From Bradyrhizobium pachyrhizi (GTDB lineage: Bacteria; Pseudomonadota; Alphaproteobacteria; Rhizobiales; Xanthobacteraceae), in the NCBI RefSeq assembly GCF_001189245.1, contig NZ_LFIQ01000038.1, positions 1 to 36,424 on the forward strand: a DNA stretch of 36,424 nucleotides, in the 5' to 3' direction. The notes under the pieces are model-generated. The model worked only from the letters and a program-made list of their open reading frames with translations. It was not told the origin of the DNA and did not search any database. Below are positions 26,870-36,424 of the stretch, in pieces. The position numbers and the translations under genes were made by a program. Numbering within the stretch: the stretch's first letter is position 1; each line of letters begins with the position of its first letter.

Positions 26870-27480
26870 CCACAGTTAGCCTGGCCCGTTTGGCCACTGA
26901 ACAGGCCTCTTCCGGCCGACGAGTGGCGGCGATCTCCGACTCAGTCATCCGTTTGTTCCGGCGCGCGTTGCGGCATCAGGCCGGCGCGCGTATGATCACC
27001 GTGGACCAGTCTGGCACCTTCGCGGGCTGAAATGGACTCGTCGAACTGACGTCACGTCAGGGCTGCACAGCTTATCGTGGATCTTTATGAATTTGGCGAC
27101 GCGCGCCTCATTGGGCAGGGTCAGTGTCTTCGTTGACTCGATGTAGGCGTTGTCCGCGTCGTTGGAACGTGCCTTGGCGCCGCGCAGCTGTGGTTCGGCC
27201 GCGGCCTTCGCAGCCCCCGAGCGCCCGCCGAGCAATATAGTCAGCGAAGGAAAACGGACATCTCAGCCTCGGTCGTACGCATGTCAGCGCGCCATAATGA
27301 AAGGTTTAGGACAACTATACCTACGTTTGTAATGCGCCTTTCTTCGGCACGTGCTGAGTTCAGCCGCAAGCAATTGACCGGAACCGAAGGCGAGTGCGTC
27401 CCTCAGGGCCGGAAGGGTTGCCCCATTTTTGCCTAAAATGTTATAGCTCTCCCGCCGGAGAAAGGCCGGACGGTCCAAGA
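26870..27480. other. Non-coding stretch between IS relic and sensor kinase
   Basis: I recognise no gene. A minus frame at 27235-26996 contains NEARVAKFIKIHDKLC, which I cannot assign and which may be mobile-element debris. The 3' part should hold the promoter of the kinase operon; I see no clear sigma-54, nod or tts box in it. Confidence 0.4.
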
Positions 27481-30153
27481 ATGTATGACCAGATCAATAA
27501 TTTTAAGCGGTCAGCCACGCAGTTTACTTTCGGCAGCATAACGCTGGCGATAGTGACGCTCGCCTCCTTGCACCTTCAAACACATTTCGCTGCAACGGCG
27601 TTTGGCTATTTGCTAGTGATATTGCTGTTTTCGTTGATCGGCAGCTTTGTTGCATCATCCGCGCTCTCGGTCTTAGCTATCGCTGCTTTGGCATACTACT
27701 TTGCGCCGCCGGCGTTTAGTTTGCGGATCGACGACCCTCAAGTTCTTCTGGTAGTTGTCGCTTTCTTCGCTGTCTCGATCGTCGGAACGCACCTGATTGG
27801 AAAGGTCCGCCAGGAAAGAGAGGCTGCGCGTGAGATTGCGGCCGAACTCCGGCGCAGCGCTGCCGACCTGAAAGACCGTGAAAAGCGGTGGCGCGCAATC
27901 TTTGAGCACAATCCGTCCATGTACGTGATGGTCGATGAAGCCGGCACCGTCCTCAACGTCAATACGTTCGGCGCGACACAACTCGGCTATGCGTGTTCCG
28001 AACTGATCGGTCAATCCATCCTGGGAGTCTTTCTGGAGGAGGATCGCGCGTTTGCTCGCAAATGCATTCGGACGTGCCTTGAAGAGATCGGTCAATCGCA
28101 AACCTGGGAGGCGCAGAAAGTTAGGAAAGACGGCTCGATATTGTGGGTACGTGAAAACGCCAAAGCGATGCTCTGGGCCGATGAGCGGCCCGTTGTCCTC
28201 ATAGCCTGCGAAGATATCACAGAACGAAAGCGGACCGAACTTGCCCTGCAGCGAAGCGAGGCACATTTGGCTCAAGCACAGGAGTTGAGCAATACAGGCA
28301 GCTTCAGCTGGAGCGTCGCCACCGGCGAGGCCTTTTGGTCAAAGGAGCTATATCGGATTCTCCAGTTGGATCCGCAGACCGTTCCCGCGCCGGAACTGAT
28401 CGTCGCCCGCACGCATCCAGACGATAGGGCGTCGGTCAAGGAGATCATCGATCAAGCGATGCGAGATCCAAAGAATTTCGAGCATGAATACCGGCTAGTG
28501 CTGCCGGACGGATCGGTGAAGCATATCCTTGCGCGGGCACGAACGACGAGAACCGCGACTGGTGACATCGACTTCGTCGGGGCGGCGACGGATATCACGG
28601 CCGCAAGGCAAGCAGAGCAACAATTGCGCCGTAGCGAGGCCTATCTTGCCGAAGCCCAACGTCTCAGTCACACGGGCAGTTGGTCCTGGGACGTCTACCG
28701 TCTCGATTTCATCTATCGCTCCGCCGAAGTGGATCGTCTCTTCGGCTTCAAGCCGCAAGAGGCTGTATCGATAGAGACCATTCGCTCGCGTATCCATCCG
28801 GACGACCTGCCTCGCCTTCAGGAAGTGCAGCGCCTGGCTAGAGACGACAAGGATGGGCGACTCGAGCATGATTTTCGAATCCTCCTCCCTGATGGCTCGA
28901 TTAGGCACATACATTCTGTGGCACATGTCGTGGTTGGCAGCGACGGCAATGTCAGCGAGCTCATTGGAACACATATGGATGTCACGGAGCAATACGCAGC
29001 CAGAGACCGCCTGGAAAGCACACTTGCCGCGCTGCTGGAAAGCGAGCAGCGCTTTCGCGACTACGCCGAAACGGCTTCCGACTGGCTCTGGGAGACCGGG
29101 CCGGATCATCAGGTCACCCACCTGTCTGAGCACACCAGCGCTGCGGGAATTTTGGCGACAGGATTGATGGGTATGCTTCGTTGGGATATCGCGTGCGACG
29201 TCGAAGAAGAGCCTGAGAAGTGGCAGCAGCATCGAGCGACCCTGGAGGCGCACCTCCCATTTCGGGATCTGGTCTATCGCACCATCAATCGGACGGGAAC
29301 TCCGATCTACGTCCGAACGAGTGGCAAGCCTTTCTTTGGTGTCGACGGTAATTTTCTGGGCTACCGCGGCGTCAGCACGGACATCACGGCTATCATTCGC
29401 GCAGATCAAGCCGAACAACAGCTGCGAAAGGCTCAGGCGGAGCTTGCGCATGTGACGCGTGTGACGACGTTAGGAGAGCTGACAACCACCATCGCCCATG
29501 AAATCAACCAACCACTTGCCGCTATTATCAGCAACGCCGACGCGTGCCTCGGTTGGATGAACCGCGCCCCCCCCGATCTTTCCGCCGCGAGGTCATCGGT
29601 TGAGTGGATAATCGAAGACGCAATCCGAGCAAGCGAAGTGATCCGTCGGGTTCGCGCGCTTGCGAAGAAAGGCGAGATCGAGATGCTACCACTCGACATT
29701 AATGACGTCGTTAAGGACGTCATTGCGCTCGTGACGCGAGAGCTGATTAGCCACCAAGTGGCGCTAAAGACCGATTTGACGGCAGCGCTGCCCGCGATCT
29801 ACGGAGACCGAATTCAGTTGCAACAGGTGATTATCAATCTGGTGATGAACGGGATCGAAGCTATGGACGCAGTTACGGACCGGACGCGCGAACTAGTGAT
29901 TCAGTCATCCAGGGACGATATGGGACACGTGTGGCTTGCTGTGACTGATAGCGGCGTTGGCATCGCCGAGAATGACGTCGACCGAGTGTTAGACCCGTTT
30001 TTCACGACAAAGTCGAATGGCCTTGGCATGGGCCTTTCGATCTGTCGCTCGATTGTGGAAGCTCATGGAGGGCGCCTTTCAATCGCCCGCAAGCGGGGGC
30101 CGGGGGCAAGCTTTCGGTTTGATCTGCCATTGCACCAGGAGGTCGTGTCGTGA
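27481..30153 (+). CDS. nodV: Multi-PAS sensor histidine kinase, NodV/NwsA-like
   Basis: From the ATG at 27481 the product has 890 residues. It starts with membrane segments of DUF4118 type (residues 15-105). Four PAS domains follow, near 145-255, 265-380, 395-505 and 525-650. The HisKA domain has phospho-acceptor H673 in [13 protein letters not shown], and the ATPase domain shows [20 protein letters not shown] and [18 protein letters not shown]. Length and layout match NodV/NwsA of soybean bradyrhizobia, the isoflavone-responsive kinase for nod genes. Its stop overlaps the response regulator start as GTGA. NodV and NwsA cannot be separated by eye. An in-frame ATG at 27394 is less likely. Confidence 0.82.
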   Translation: MYDQINNFKRSATQFTFGSITLAIVTLASLHLQTHFAATAFGYLLVILLFSLIGSFVASSALSVLAIAALAYYFAPPAFSLRIDDPQVLLVVVAFFAVSIVGTHLIGKVRQEREAAREIAAELRRSAADLKDREKRWRAIFEHNPSMYVMVDEAGTVLNVNTFGATQLGYACSELIGQSILGVFLEEDRAFARKCIRTCLEEIGQSQTWEAQKVRKDGSILWVRENAKAMLWADERPVVLIACEDITERKRTELALQRSEAHLAQAQELSNTGSFSWSVATGEAFWSKELYRILQLDPQTVPAPELIVARTHPDDRASVKEIIDQAMRDPKNFEHEYRLVLPDGSVKHILARARTTRTATGDIDFVGAATDITAARQAEQQLRRSEAYLAEAQRLSHTGSWSWDVYRLDFIYRSAEVDRLFGFKPQEAVSIETIRSRIHPDDLPRLQEVQRLARDDKDGRLEHDFRILLPDGSIRHIHSVAHVVVGSDGNVSELIGTHMDVTEQYAARDRLESTLAALLESEQRFRDYAETASDWLWETGPDHQVTHLSEHTSAAGILATGLMGMLRWDIACDVEEEPEKWQQHRATLEAHLPFRDLVYRTINRTGTPIYVRTSGKPFFGVDGNFLGYRGVSTDITAIIRADQAEQQLRKAQAELAHVTRVTTLGELTTTIAHEINQPLAAIISNADACLGWMNRAPPDLSAARSSVEWIIEDAIRASEVIRRVRALAKKGEIEMLPLDINDVVKDVIALVTRELISHQVALKTDLTAALPAIYGDRIQLQQVIINLVMNGIEAMDAVTDRTRELVIQSSRDDMGHVWLAVTDSGVGIAENDVDRVLDPFFTTKSNGLGMGLSICRSIVEAHGGRLSIARKRGPGASFRFDLPLHQEVVS

Positions 30154-30827
30154 GCGAACGCTCTAACTCCCAGCGCGGAGGCAGCAAGGCCGAGACGTCG
30201 GCAAACGCGATTGTCTTCGTTGTCGAAGATGACGTTTCGATGCGCCGATCGCTCACGAACCTTTTTCAATCGGTGGGCCTGGACGTCGTTGCATTCGGAT
30301 CGGCCCGCGAAATGCTGCAAAGCACACTTCCGGATGTCGTTAGCTGCCTGGTTCTTGACGTCCGGCTGCCAGGCTTGAGCGGCCTTGAGTTTCAGACCGA
30401 GCTAGCCAAGTCGAGCATTCATATTCCTATCATCTTCATTACGGGCCATGGCGACATTCCCATGAGCGTCAGGGCCATGAAGGGCGGAGCGGTCGATTTT
30501 CTTACCAAACCGTTCCGCGATCAGGAACTGCTGGACGCCGTGATCGCAGCGACCGAACGCGATCGCAAAAGACGACAGGACGAGAAGACCGTCGCGAACC
30601 TGAAGTCCCTATTTGAAACATTAAGCCCGCGCGAGCAGGCGGTGATGAAACTGGTCGCCACAGGCCTGATGAACAAGCAGATAGCCGCCGAGTTGGGGCT
30701 CGCCGAGATTACGGTTAAGATCTACCGGGGACACGTGATGAAAAAGATGCGCGCCCGGTCGCTGGCGGATTTGATTAGAATGACTGAGGCACTCGGAATC
30801 CGTGCTAACCGCCCTGAACAAACCTAA
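30150..30827 (+). CDS. nodW: LuxR/FixJ-type response regulator, NodW/NwsB-like
   Basis: The 225-residue product has a receiver domain (residues 20-135) with E26/D27/D28, phospho-acceptor D70 in VLDVRLPG and K120 in LTKPFRD. A C-terminal LuxR helix-turn-helix follows ([27 protein letters not shown], near 155-180). The receiver Asp at position 70 and the length match NodW/NwsB, which activate nod genes in response to isoflavones. The start is a GTG overlapping the kinase stop, so the pair is translationally coupled. FixJ is a relative, but the kinase partner has the NodV layout. Confidence 0.82.
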   Translation: MSERSNSQRGGSKAETSANAIVFVVEDDVSMRRSLTNLFQSVGLDVVAFGSAREMLQSTLPDVVSCLVLDVRLPGLSGLEFQTELAKSSIHIPIIFITGHGDIPMSVRAMKGGAVDFLTKPFRDQELLDAVIAATERDRKRRQDEKTVANLKSLFETLSPREQAVMKLVATGLMNKQIAAELGLAEITVKIYRGHVMKKMRARSLADLIRMTEALGIRANRPEQT

Positions 30828-30921
30828 GTATGATTTTACAATTTAATCACTCAAGCCCACTTTTCGCCCAGGGTCGGCTAATGCCTCGGCAAACGCTAGT
30901 CCCGCGCCAGGAGAGCTTGCC

Positions 30922-31296
30922 TTGTCCACGCCTTTGATTTCTGTCGTTGATGACGACGCATCGGTCCGTGCGGCGACAGAGAACCTTTTGAAATCGCGTG
31001 GCTATATAGTCCAAACATTTGCGTCGGCTGAGGAGTTCTTGAGGTCACCGCGGTTGAACGAAACCTCCTGTGTCGTCACGGATGTGCAGATGCCCATTAT
31101 GACCGGCTTGGACCTCCTGACAGAAATGCGGAACAGAGGTTACAGCGTGCCGTTCATTTTCATTACGGCGTTTCCCAACGATCGCGTGCGCACCTCAGCC
31201 CTGAGCGCGGGAGCGACCGGATTCTTGGCCAAGCCCTTCACAGGACATGCCCTGATCGAGTGCCTTGATGCCGCACTGGAGGGCGGAGACTTCTGA
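30922..31296 (+). CDS. Single-domain response regulator
   Basis: This 124-residue protein is only a receiver domain. D10-D12 form the acidic pocket, D54 in VVTDVQMP is the phospho-acceptor, and the Lys in LAKPFTG closes the site. It has no output domain, so it may act as a phosphate sink or shuttle for the NodV-like kinase or contact another protein. The start is a TTG at 30922 with GGAG about 9 bases upstream. It follows the NodW-like gene by 94 bases on the same strand and probably belongs to the same operon. Confidence 0.85.
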   Translation: MSTPLISVVDDDASVRAATENLLKSRGYIVQTFASAEEFLRSPRLNETSCVVTDVQMPIMTGLDLLTEMRNRGYSVPFIFITAFPNDRVRTSALSAGATGFLAKPFTGHALIECLDAALEGGDF

Positions 31297-32267
31297 AACC
31301 ATCAGCCGGCCGCCGTCGCCCTGTCGTTAGACTCCGCTGAGGTCGGGCTGGGCTCCTTGACAAGTCTATTTCACCCGTCTTCTCGGCTTGTTACCCTGAG
31401 CTCGCCCAAGCTAATTTGAGCGCTGAATCTCAAAATCTATAGATCTATCGTGACCCGCTACGATCTCCTATAGCACTCCGAAATTAGAAGGCATCGGCAG
31501 CGGGCAAGCTCTATCTAATTAGTTGCGTTGTTGGTCCGTGACCTGACCAACAGGCGCTCAGGCCGGCCAGAACGAGCTTGCCGCCCGAGGCCGGAGTGCG
31601 TGGCACTGTGTACGCTCATTCCAGCCTGTTGATGGCCGGATAATGTTTACCGGAAGCTCCCGACAGACGAGCGCTTGCTTCGCTTAGGCTCGTAGCGACT
31701 GGATGCCACTTATGTACGACAAAAGAGCTCCCCCTCACCCCAGATGATCTGTGAGTGCTTTTAGGGGAACAATTGCTGACAACTTGGGGTGATCTTGGTC
31801 GGCAGGCAAAGAGCTCTGCGGCACGAGCTCCTGTTCGCGGCGACGCGCCCGTCACAGACATGAACTTCTTGTCTATTGGAGCGCAGCATCGTTCCGTGCC
31901 TCCTTCGGACCTCCCCTTCCTGCCGGCGCCTTCAGCCCACGTGAACTCGTGCGCATCATTAGATGGCCTGGACACCGTCAAGCTGTCCCAGATATTCAAC
32001 GTGAAAAGCGCCCGGCCGCCTTACGGCGGCCGGGCGTTTTTTGCCCGATCCTCACGCAGTTCATCCCCCATCCGAGCAATTCAAGCTATTAGCTTGCCTG
32101 TCGGAGGCTCTGCTCCTGAGCCAATGGCTCGGCAAGAATAACTATCCGGTGCACGTTGGGCAGTTTTTGGCTAAAATCAGCGTGAGCTCTTCTGATTGTA
32201 AGTGGCAAACGACCGCCGAGCGAAGTGACGATCGCGCGAGGACCGGAATTTTCAGCAGATCTTACGA
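31297..32267. other. Gene-poor region with a strong terminator
   Basis: I find no recognisable gene in 970 bases. The only clear element is the terminator at 32009-32042. A plus frame from the ATG at 31860 (MNFLSIGAQHRSVPPSDLPF) runs through that terminator and lacks a Shine-Dalgarno, so I do not call it a gene. Confidence 0.45.
32009..32042 (+). terminator. Strong intrinsic terminator
   Basis: CGCCCGGCCGCC, a TTAC loop and GGCGGCCGGGCG are followed by six T. The 12-base-pair perfect GC stem is among the strongest signals in the window. A short A-run (32004-32007) before it means it could also stop leftward transcripts from nopP. No recognised gene lies just upstream on the plus strand. Confidence 0.88.
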
Positions 32268-33093
32268 TCACATAAAATCGTCTTCATAATCGTATGTCGA
32301 GGGGCTTTCTGCGATCTTAGTATCGCTGCCTTCACTGTCGTCAGCTTTTGAAAGATAGCGCGAATTGGTGCCTTTTCGCTGCCAATCACCGTCACCGTTC
32401 CTGATCCACTTGCCTGACTTCTGTGGGTCGAGAACCATGTTGTCGGCATCGACCTCAACGAACCCCATCTTTGCCGCACGGGCTCTTGCTTCCTGATTCG
32501 CCGGACGCAAATTGAGCAACGGCCTTTTGCCGTCCTCTCGCAGCTGATGCTCAAGCAGGATATCGCCGGCGTTCTCGACAAGCGGATGAACAACTTGAAA
32601 GTCCACGGTAGAGGTAGTCCCAGTCCGTCCGGGAAAAAGCTCCTGCCATCTTTCCACGTCGAACACCGTCATGCTGTCGCCGCCCTCCATTCTCAGAAGT
32701 CCGACACTCTTGTTCCCTAATTGGTAGCTGAAATATCTCGCATCGTCGGAATCTCGAGTTGTTCCATAGTCTTTAGCAACTTCTACAGTTCGCTTTGCCT
32801 TATCGGACACGAATTTCGAGTACTCTTGCGGGTTATCGGCGATGTACTTGATTTCATCGCTATGATAGGTCTTCGCCGCCTCTCGGAATGAATGACGATC
32901 TTTAAACTCTATTATGGGAGGATCTGAAACGAGCGAACGGCCTTGTTGCTGAAGATGAGCCGCCACTCGACGCCGATTCGGTTAAGCGCATATTGGCGAA
33001 CGCATCAGCGAAGCTGCTTGCATCCGTTTGCTCGTCATCTTCGGCAAAGCGCGAGGATTGGTAATAGGACGAGCCATTGATCCGATTATACAT
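32268..33093 (-). pseudogene. nopP: NopP-type type III effector, frameshifted
   Basis: The ATG at 33093 opens MYNRINGSSYYQSSRF, the N-terminus typical of NopP, and runs to about MRLTESASSG. The rest of the protein lies in another frame from about 32966, with FVSDKAKRTVEVAKDYG, FPGRTGTTSTVDFQVVHPL and WIRNGDGDWQRKGTNSRYL, ending at 32268. The two parts join to about 275 residues, the normal NopP length, with a net +1 shift near 32930-32990. NopP is secreted into host cells and determines compatibility with some soybean genotypes (Rj2). A tts box lies 71 bases upstream. It is probably inactive, unless the shift is a sequencing error or translation starts within the second frame. Confidence 0.82.
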
Positions 33094-33163
33094 GACGATT
33101 GGTGCTCCGATCGGGCATACATTTCCGCATTTAGTTCAGGCCAGCTAGGCCCTGCGGAGGTGA

Positions 33164-33193
33164 TAGGCAGCTTGGCTTACCACAAGCTGACGT
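33164..33193 (-). promoter_or_regulatory. tts box (TtsI binding site) of nopP
   Basis: On the minus strand GTCAGCTTGTGGTAAGCC, then AAGCTGCCTA, matches the tts-box consensus GTCAGCTTNTCGAAAGCT closely, with the first eight bases exact. It ends 71 bases before the nopP ATG, a typical distance. TtsI activates type III secretion genes in rhizobia after NodD and flavonoid induction. Confidence 0.75.
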
Positions 33194-33370
33194 GGCTCGT
33201 GTTAGCGCTAGATCATCCAGATCGTGGTCTCGAAATTCCGGCGGCGCGCGGCTCAACCCCCAGCAGCAGTCAAAGACCAATCATGACCATGCTATCTGTC
33301 GTGCATTCGCAGAACTGCCGTAGCCAATACAACTAGACGACGGAAGAGCACCTCGGCGTCGAGGCGGCGC

Positions 33371-35197
33371 CTATTCGACTGTGACCGATTTTGCAAGATT
33401 GCGCGGCTGATCCACATCCGTCCCCATAACGACGGCGGTATGGTAAGCTAAAAGCTGCACGGGGATCGCATAAACCATCGGAGTAAAGCTTGCAGCCATG
33501 TCTGGCAACACAATGGTCATGAGCGTATCCACCGTTGCTTCCGATGCCCCCGTCGAATTGGTGATCAAGATGATGTTGCCGCCTCGAGCGGCGACTTCCT
33601 GCATATTCGAGACGGTTTTCTCGAAGACCTGGTCGTAAGGCGCGATCACCACAACGGGTACGGTCTCGTCGATCAATGCGATCGGTCCGTGCTTGAGCTC
33701 GCCGGCGGCATAGCCTTCTGAGTGGATATAGGAGATTTCCTTCAGCTTGAGCGCACCTTCCGATGCTAGCGGCGCCGATGTCCCTCGGCCGAGATAGAGA
33801 ACGTCGTTCGACTTGGCGATATATCGCGCGAGTTTCTCGATCTGCGGTTCGACCAACAGCGCAGCAGCAATTAGCCGCGGCACTTCGATGAGCTCGCGCA
33901 CGAGCCTCGATTCATCAATCTCGGACAACTCACCGCGCGCTTTGCCTGCCGCGATGGCAAGCGTCGCCATCACTACCAGTTGACACACGAATGCCTTGGT
34001 GGAGGCAACGCCGATTTCAGGTCCCGCCAGCGTCGGCAAAACGGATTCGCTCTCCCGCGCAATCGTCGACGTCAAGACGTTGACTACAGATATTGTGTGT
34101 AGGCCCTGGCTCTTGGCATAGCGCAATGCAGCCAATGTGTCAGCGGTTTCTCCCGACTGCGAGATGACGATCGCGAGATCGCCCTGGCGCAAGGGCGCCT
34201 CCCTATAACGGAACTCGGACGCTACATCGATCTCTACCGGCAAGCGTGCCAACCGCTCGAACCAGTATTTGGCGATGTGACCGGCATAGCTTGCCGTGCC
34301 GCACGCGGCAATCGAGATGCGCTGAACAAAGTTAAAGTCGAACGGTAATGAGAGCGGTAGGACTACGCGCTCGGCCACCATATCGAGATAATGCGCCAAT
34401 GTCTGACCGACTACCGTCGGCTGCTCGTAGATTTCCTTGGCCATGAAGTGGCGATAGTTCGCTTTGTCGACCAGGAATGACGACGCTCCAGACCTTGATG
34501 GCTCCCGACGGACAACGGTCCCGTCTATGCTATAGATCACGCAGACCGTGCGGTTAAGCACGGCCCAGTCGCCGTCTTCAAGATAGGTTATAGTATCGGT
34601 CAAGGGCGCGAGCGCGATCGCGTCCGATCCCAGATACATTTCGCCGTCACCATGCCCGATTGCAAGGGGCGATCCCTTGCGCGCACCGATCAGAAGATCG
34701 TCGTGGGCTTTGAACAGGAATGCCAGAGCGAAGGCCCCGCGCAGCCGTGGCAGCGCGGCTTGTACCGCATCCTGCGGCGAGTAGCCATTCTTGAGATAAG
34801 ATTCGACGAGATGCGCCACCACCTCGGTGTCCGTCTCCGAGCTAAAATGGGCTCCATTCTGCTCCAGCTCAGCTCGCAGCTCGCGAAAATTCTCAATGAT
34901 TCCGTTATGAACGACCGCGACATTATCCGTTGCATGCGGATGAGCATTGTTCTCGGTGGGCTTTCCATGCGTCGCCCAGCGAGTGTGACCAATACCGCTA
35001 TGGCCCGACGGCGGATAATTGCGCAGCCGCTCCTCAAGGTTTTTTAGCTTACCTTCAGCGCGCCGGCGCTCGATACGGAGACCTTCGAGCGTCGCGACGC
35101 CCGCGGAGTCGTAGCCACGATATTCCAATCGCTTGAGCGAAGCGACCAATTGCCCAGCGACGGGACCACGTCCCAAGATGCCGACTATTCCACACAT
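33371..35197 (-). CDS. nodM: Glutamine:fructose-6-phosphate aminotransferase (NodM/GlmS)
   Basis: The 608-residue enzyme makes glucosamine-6-phosphate from fructose-6-phosphate and glutamine. It has the N-terminal glutaminase domain with the nucleophile C2 (MCGIVGILG, so the ATG at 35197 is the start, not the one three codons upstream). GIGHTRWATHG near 72-82 and HNGIIENF follow. Two SIS sugar-isomerase domains come next (ISQSGETADTLAALR, and LGRGTSAPLASEGALKLKE). The end DQPRNLAKSVTVE is intact. In a symbiosis island this is most likely NodM, the duplicated copy that supplies glucosamine for Nod factor. I see no convincing nod box upstream, so glmS cannot be ruled out. Confidence 0.92.
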   Translation of the reverse strand: MCGIVGILGRGPVAGQLVASLKRLEYRGYDSAGVATLEGLRIERRRAEGKLKNLEERLRNYPPSGHSGIGHTRWATHGKPTENNAHPHATDNVAVVHNGIIENFRELRAELEQNGAHFSSETDTEVVAHLVESYLKNGYSPQDAVQAALPRLRGAFALAFLFKAHDDLLIGARKGSPLAIGHGDGEMYLGSDAIALAPLTDTITYLEDGDWAVLNRTVCVIYSIDGTVVRREPSRSGASSFLVDKANYRHFMAKEIYEQPTVVGQTLAHYLDMVAERVVLPLSLPFDFNFVQRISIAACGTASYAGHIAKYWFERLARLPVEIDVASEFRYREAPLRQGDLAIVISQSGETADTLAALRYAKSQGLHTISVVNVLTSTIARESESVLPTLAGPEIGVASTKAFVCQLVVMATLAIAAGKARGELSEIDESRLVRELIEVPRLIAAALLVEPQIEKLARYIAKSNDVLYLGRGTSAPLASEGALKLKEISYIHSEGYAAGELKHGPIALIDETVPVVVIAPYDQVFEKTVSNMQEVAARGGNIILITNSTGASEATVDTLMTIVLPDMAASFTPMVYAIPVQLLAYHTAVVMGTDVDQPRNLAKSVTVE

Positions 35198-36424
35198 GTC
35201 GATCAATGCAGCCCAAGTTCAAGGAGCCAGAACGCCCCTTTGGAAGATCGCTTAGCCGATGGTGATGGATATCAAGTTCTGAATTCGATGTGGCTGCCTG
35301 TATGGCTGCCGCATTTACAAGCGTGACTTTCAACCATCATCGCCTCGCTCAGCCACACTCCGCTTTTTGGTTGTCACCATCGAGTACAAACTGCGACGCG
35401 GCCGCGAATGGCGTGATTGCTTCGAGGTGATCTCGATCGGCTTTGTACGGCATCTAATCCCGACACGAACAAACCCTTTGCTCCATGGCGACGACAACCG
35501 TCGGCGTCGCCGTAAGTCCACTGCGAGGATATATCGCGCAAGCCGTCATATCGTCGCTGATGAACCTCATTCACGACTCTTCAGCTCCAAATCCCAATGG
35601 AGCGAACGGCGACGCGGCCGATCGGGTTAGCAGCTGGCGCATGGGCAACTAAATCCCCGCGCCTCACCAAGGGTCTCCTAGGTAGGCTTGCACCGGCCGC
35701 GCTCCATTAGACAGATAGAAGGATGCAGCTTCACTTTCCACATGTTCTTCTCGGTGTTTTACGCAGCCGCTCTGGTGTGACTTGACCCGTGTTATTGGAG
35801 ACATTTCTGTCGTGCTGGCTTAAGAGGCTCATCGTACTTGGATGCAAGCTATACCCGGCGGGACGACGACTTAAACGATCGTCGTCGAACGCTCTATTGT
35901 ACGAACGTAAGCCTTCAATATCGAAACGTTCGAAGAAAGATACCAACGTTTGCTAGCCTTTCTCATTCCGTCTTGCGTCGGCCGTCCACTCTCTGCAGAG
36001 TCGCGCTATTAAGAAGTGCGGAGGTCGATGCCCCTATTGGCCAGTGCGGCGAGACCACGCAAGATGAACATAACATGCGCCCGAACATGGATAGGAACAC
36101 AGACCATCGTCATTTAGCTCCCAGCTCGTTTGCTTAGGATCATCGCGGGTGTCAGGCGGGTTGCGTTTGTTAACTGCCGTTCTTTTTCCAATCTGAATGG
36201 TTCTCGCCTCTCTAGTCCAGATAAATCAATGTATATAGTGCGCATTTCTCTATGAAGTGTATGACTGGAGCTAACGATTGATTTCTCTAGTTGTGGATGT
36301 CGCGCGCTTGCGGATCTAGATATCTCGAGGAAGCGCTCCGCAATCGCGGTTCGAAGGGGCGCTTTCCTTCCGGCGCAACCAAGAAAGACCATGACGGCTC
36401 AGGACTCAAAGCGGCGCGTTGCGC
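35198..36424. other. Gene-free end of window
   Basis: In 1.2 kb I find no frame with recognisable protein. All open frames are short and Arg/Ser-rich. Parts, especially 36150-36300, look richer in A+T than the genes. I see no tRNA, insertion sequence or clear nod or tts box. The first 200 bases should hold the promoter of nodM. Confidence 0.5.

Noticed and set aside
31860..32141. Plus-strand frame starting MNFLSIGAQHRSV
   Set aside because: It reads straight through a strong terminator, has no Shine-Dalgarno and no recognisable motif.
33001..33093. Programmed ribosomal frameshift in nopP
   Set aside because: No slippery heptamer or run of one base is visible near the shift, so a plain indel or read error is simpler.
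35225..35275. Possible nod box upstream of nodM (ATCCATCACCATCGG on the minus strand)
   Set aside because: Only one ATC-N8-GAT pair is seen and the conserved AATCRATTTTACCAAT part is absent.
36273..36285. AACGATTGATTT, similar to the core of a nod box
   Set aside because: The other conserved ATC and GAT elements are missing on both sides.

Overview
The window looks like part of the symbiosis island of a soybean-type Bradyrhizobium. It combines an uptake [NiFe]-hydrogenase operon, a nif-type ferredoxin with a NifA site, a C4-dicarboxylate transporter behind a nod box, a NodV/NodW-like two-component pair, a NodM-type glucosamine synthase and a NopP-type type III effector with a tts box. The genus is inferred from protein resemblance and island gene content, not from a marker gene.

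Layout. 1-560 (minus): a NifA-type upstream site, a weak sigma-54 element, a 2[4Fe-4S] ferredoxin (fdxN-like) and the first codons of sufB running off the window edge. 1061-2238 (minus): alanine dehydrogenase with a clear intrinsic terminator. 2444-16314 (minus): a hydrogenase operon behind a sigma-54 promoter, in the order hupS-L-C-D-F-(G)-H-(I)-(J)-K-hypA-B-F-C-D-E. Nearly all genes overlap or abut. hupS, L, C, D, F, H, K and all six hyp genes look intact. The hupG, hupI and hupJ positions are degenerate, and the hupI rubredoxin has no intact reading frame.

16595-18649 (minus): a serine beta-lactamase-like hydrolase and an orphan molybdate permease modB. 19911-22708 (minus): a Rieske oxygenase, a GntR/FadR regulator and a ferredoxin reductase in one operon (vanillate-demethylase type), with two identical CTGTATACAG palindromes at its promoter. 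22959-24222: a small HTH gene typical of integrative conjugative elements, then decayed DNA holding a nod box and a sigma-54 promoter. 24223-25545 (plus): dctA. 25916-26869: a frameshifted IS481-family transposase. 27481-31296 (plus): a multi-PAS histidine kinase, a LuxR-type response regulator and a lone receiver protein. 32268-33193 (minus): frameshifted nopP and its tts box. 33371-35197 (minus): nodM/glmS. The last 1.2 kb holds no gene I can support.

Together these genes serve the nodule: hydrogen recycling from nitrogenase, Fe-S cluster and ferredoxin supply, dicarboxylate uptake as bacteroid carbon source, alanine/ammonium exchange, flavonoid sensing, Nod-factor precursor supply and effector-mediated host compatibility. 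Several loci are decaying (hupG/I/J, nopP, the IS), as is common in rhizobial islands.
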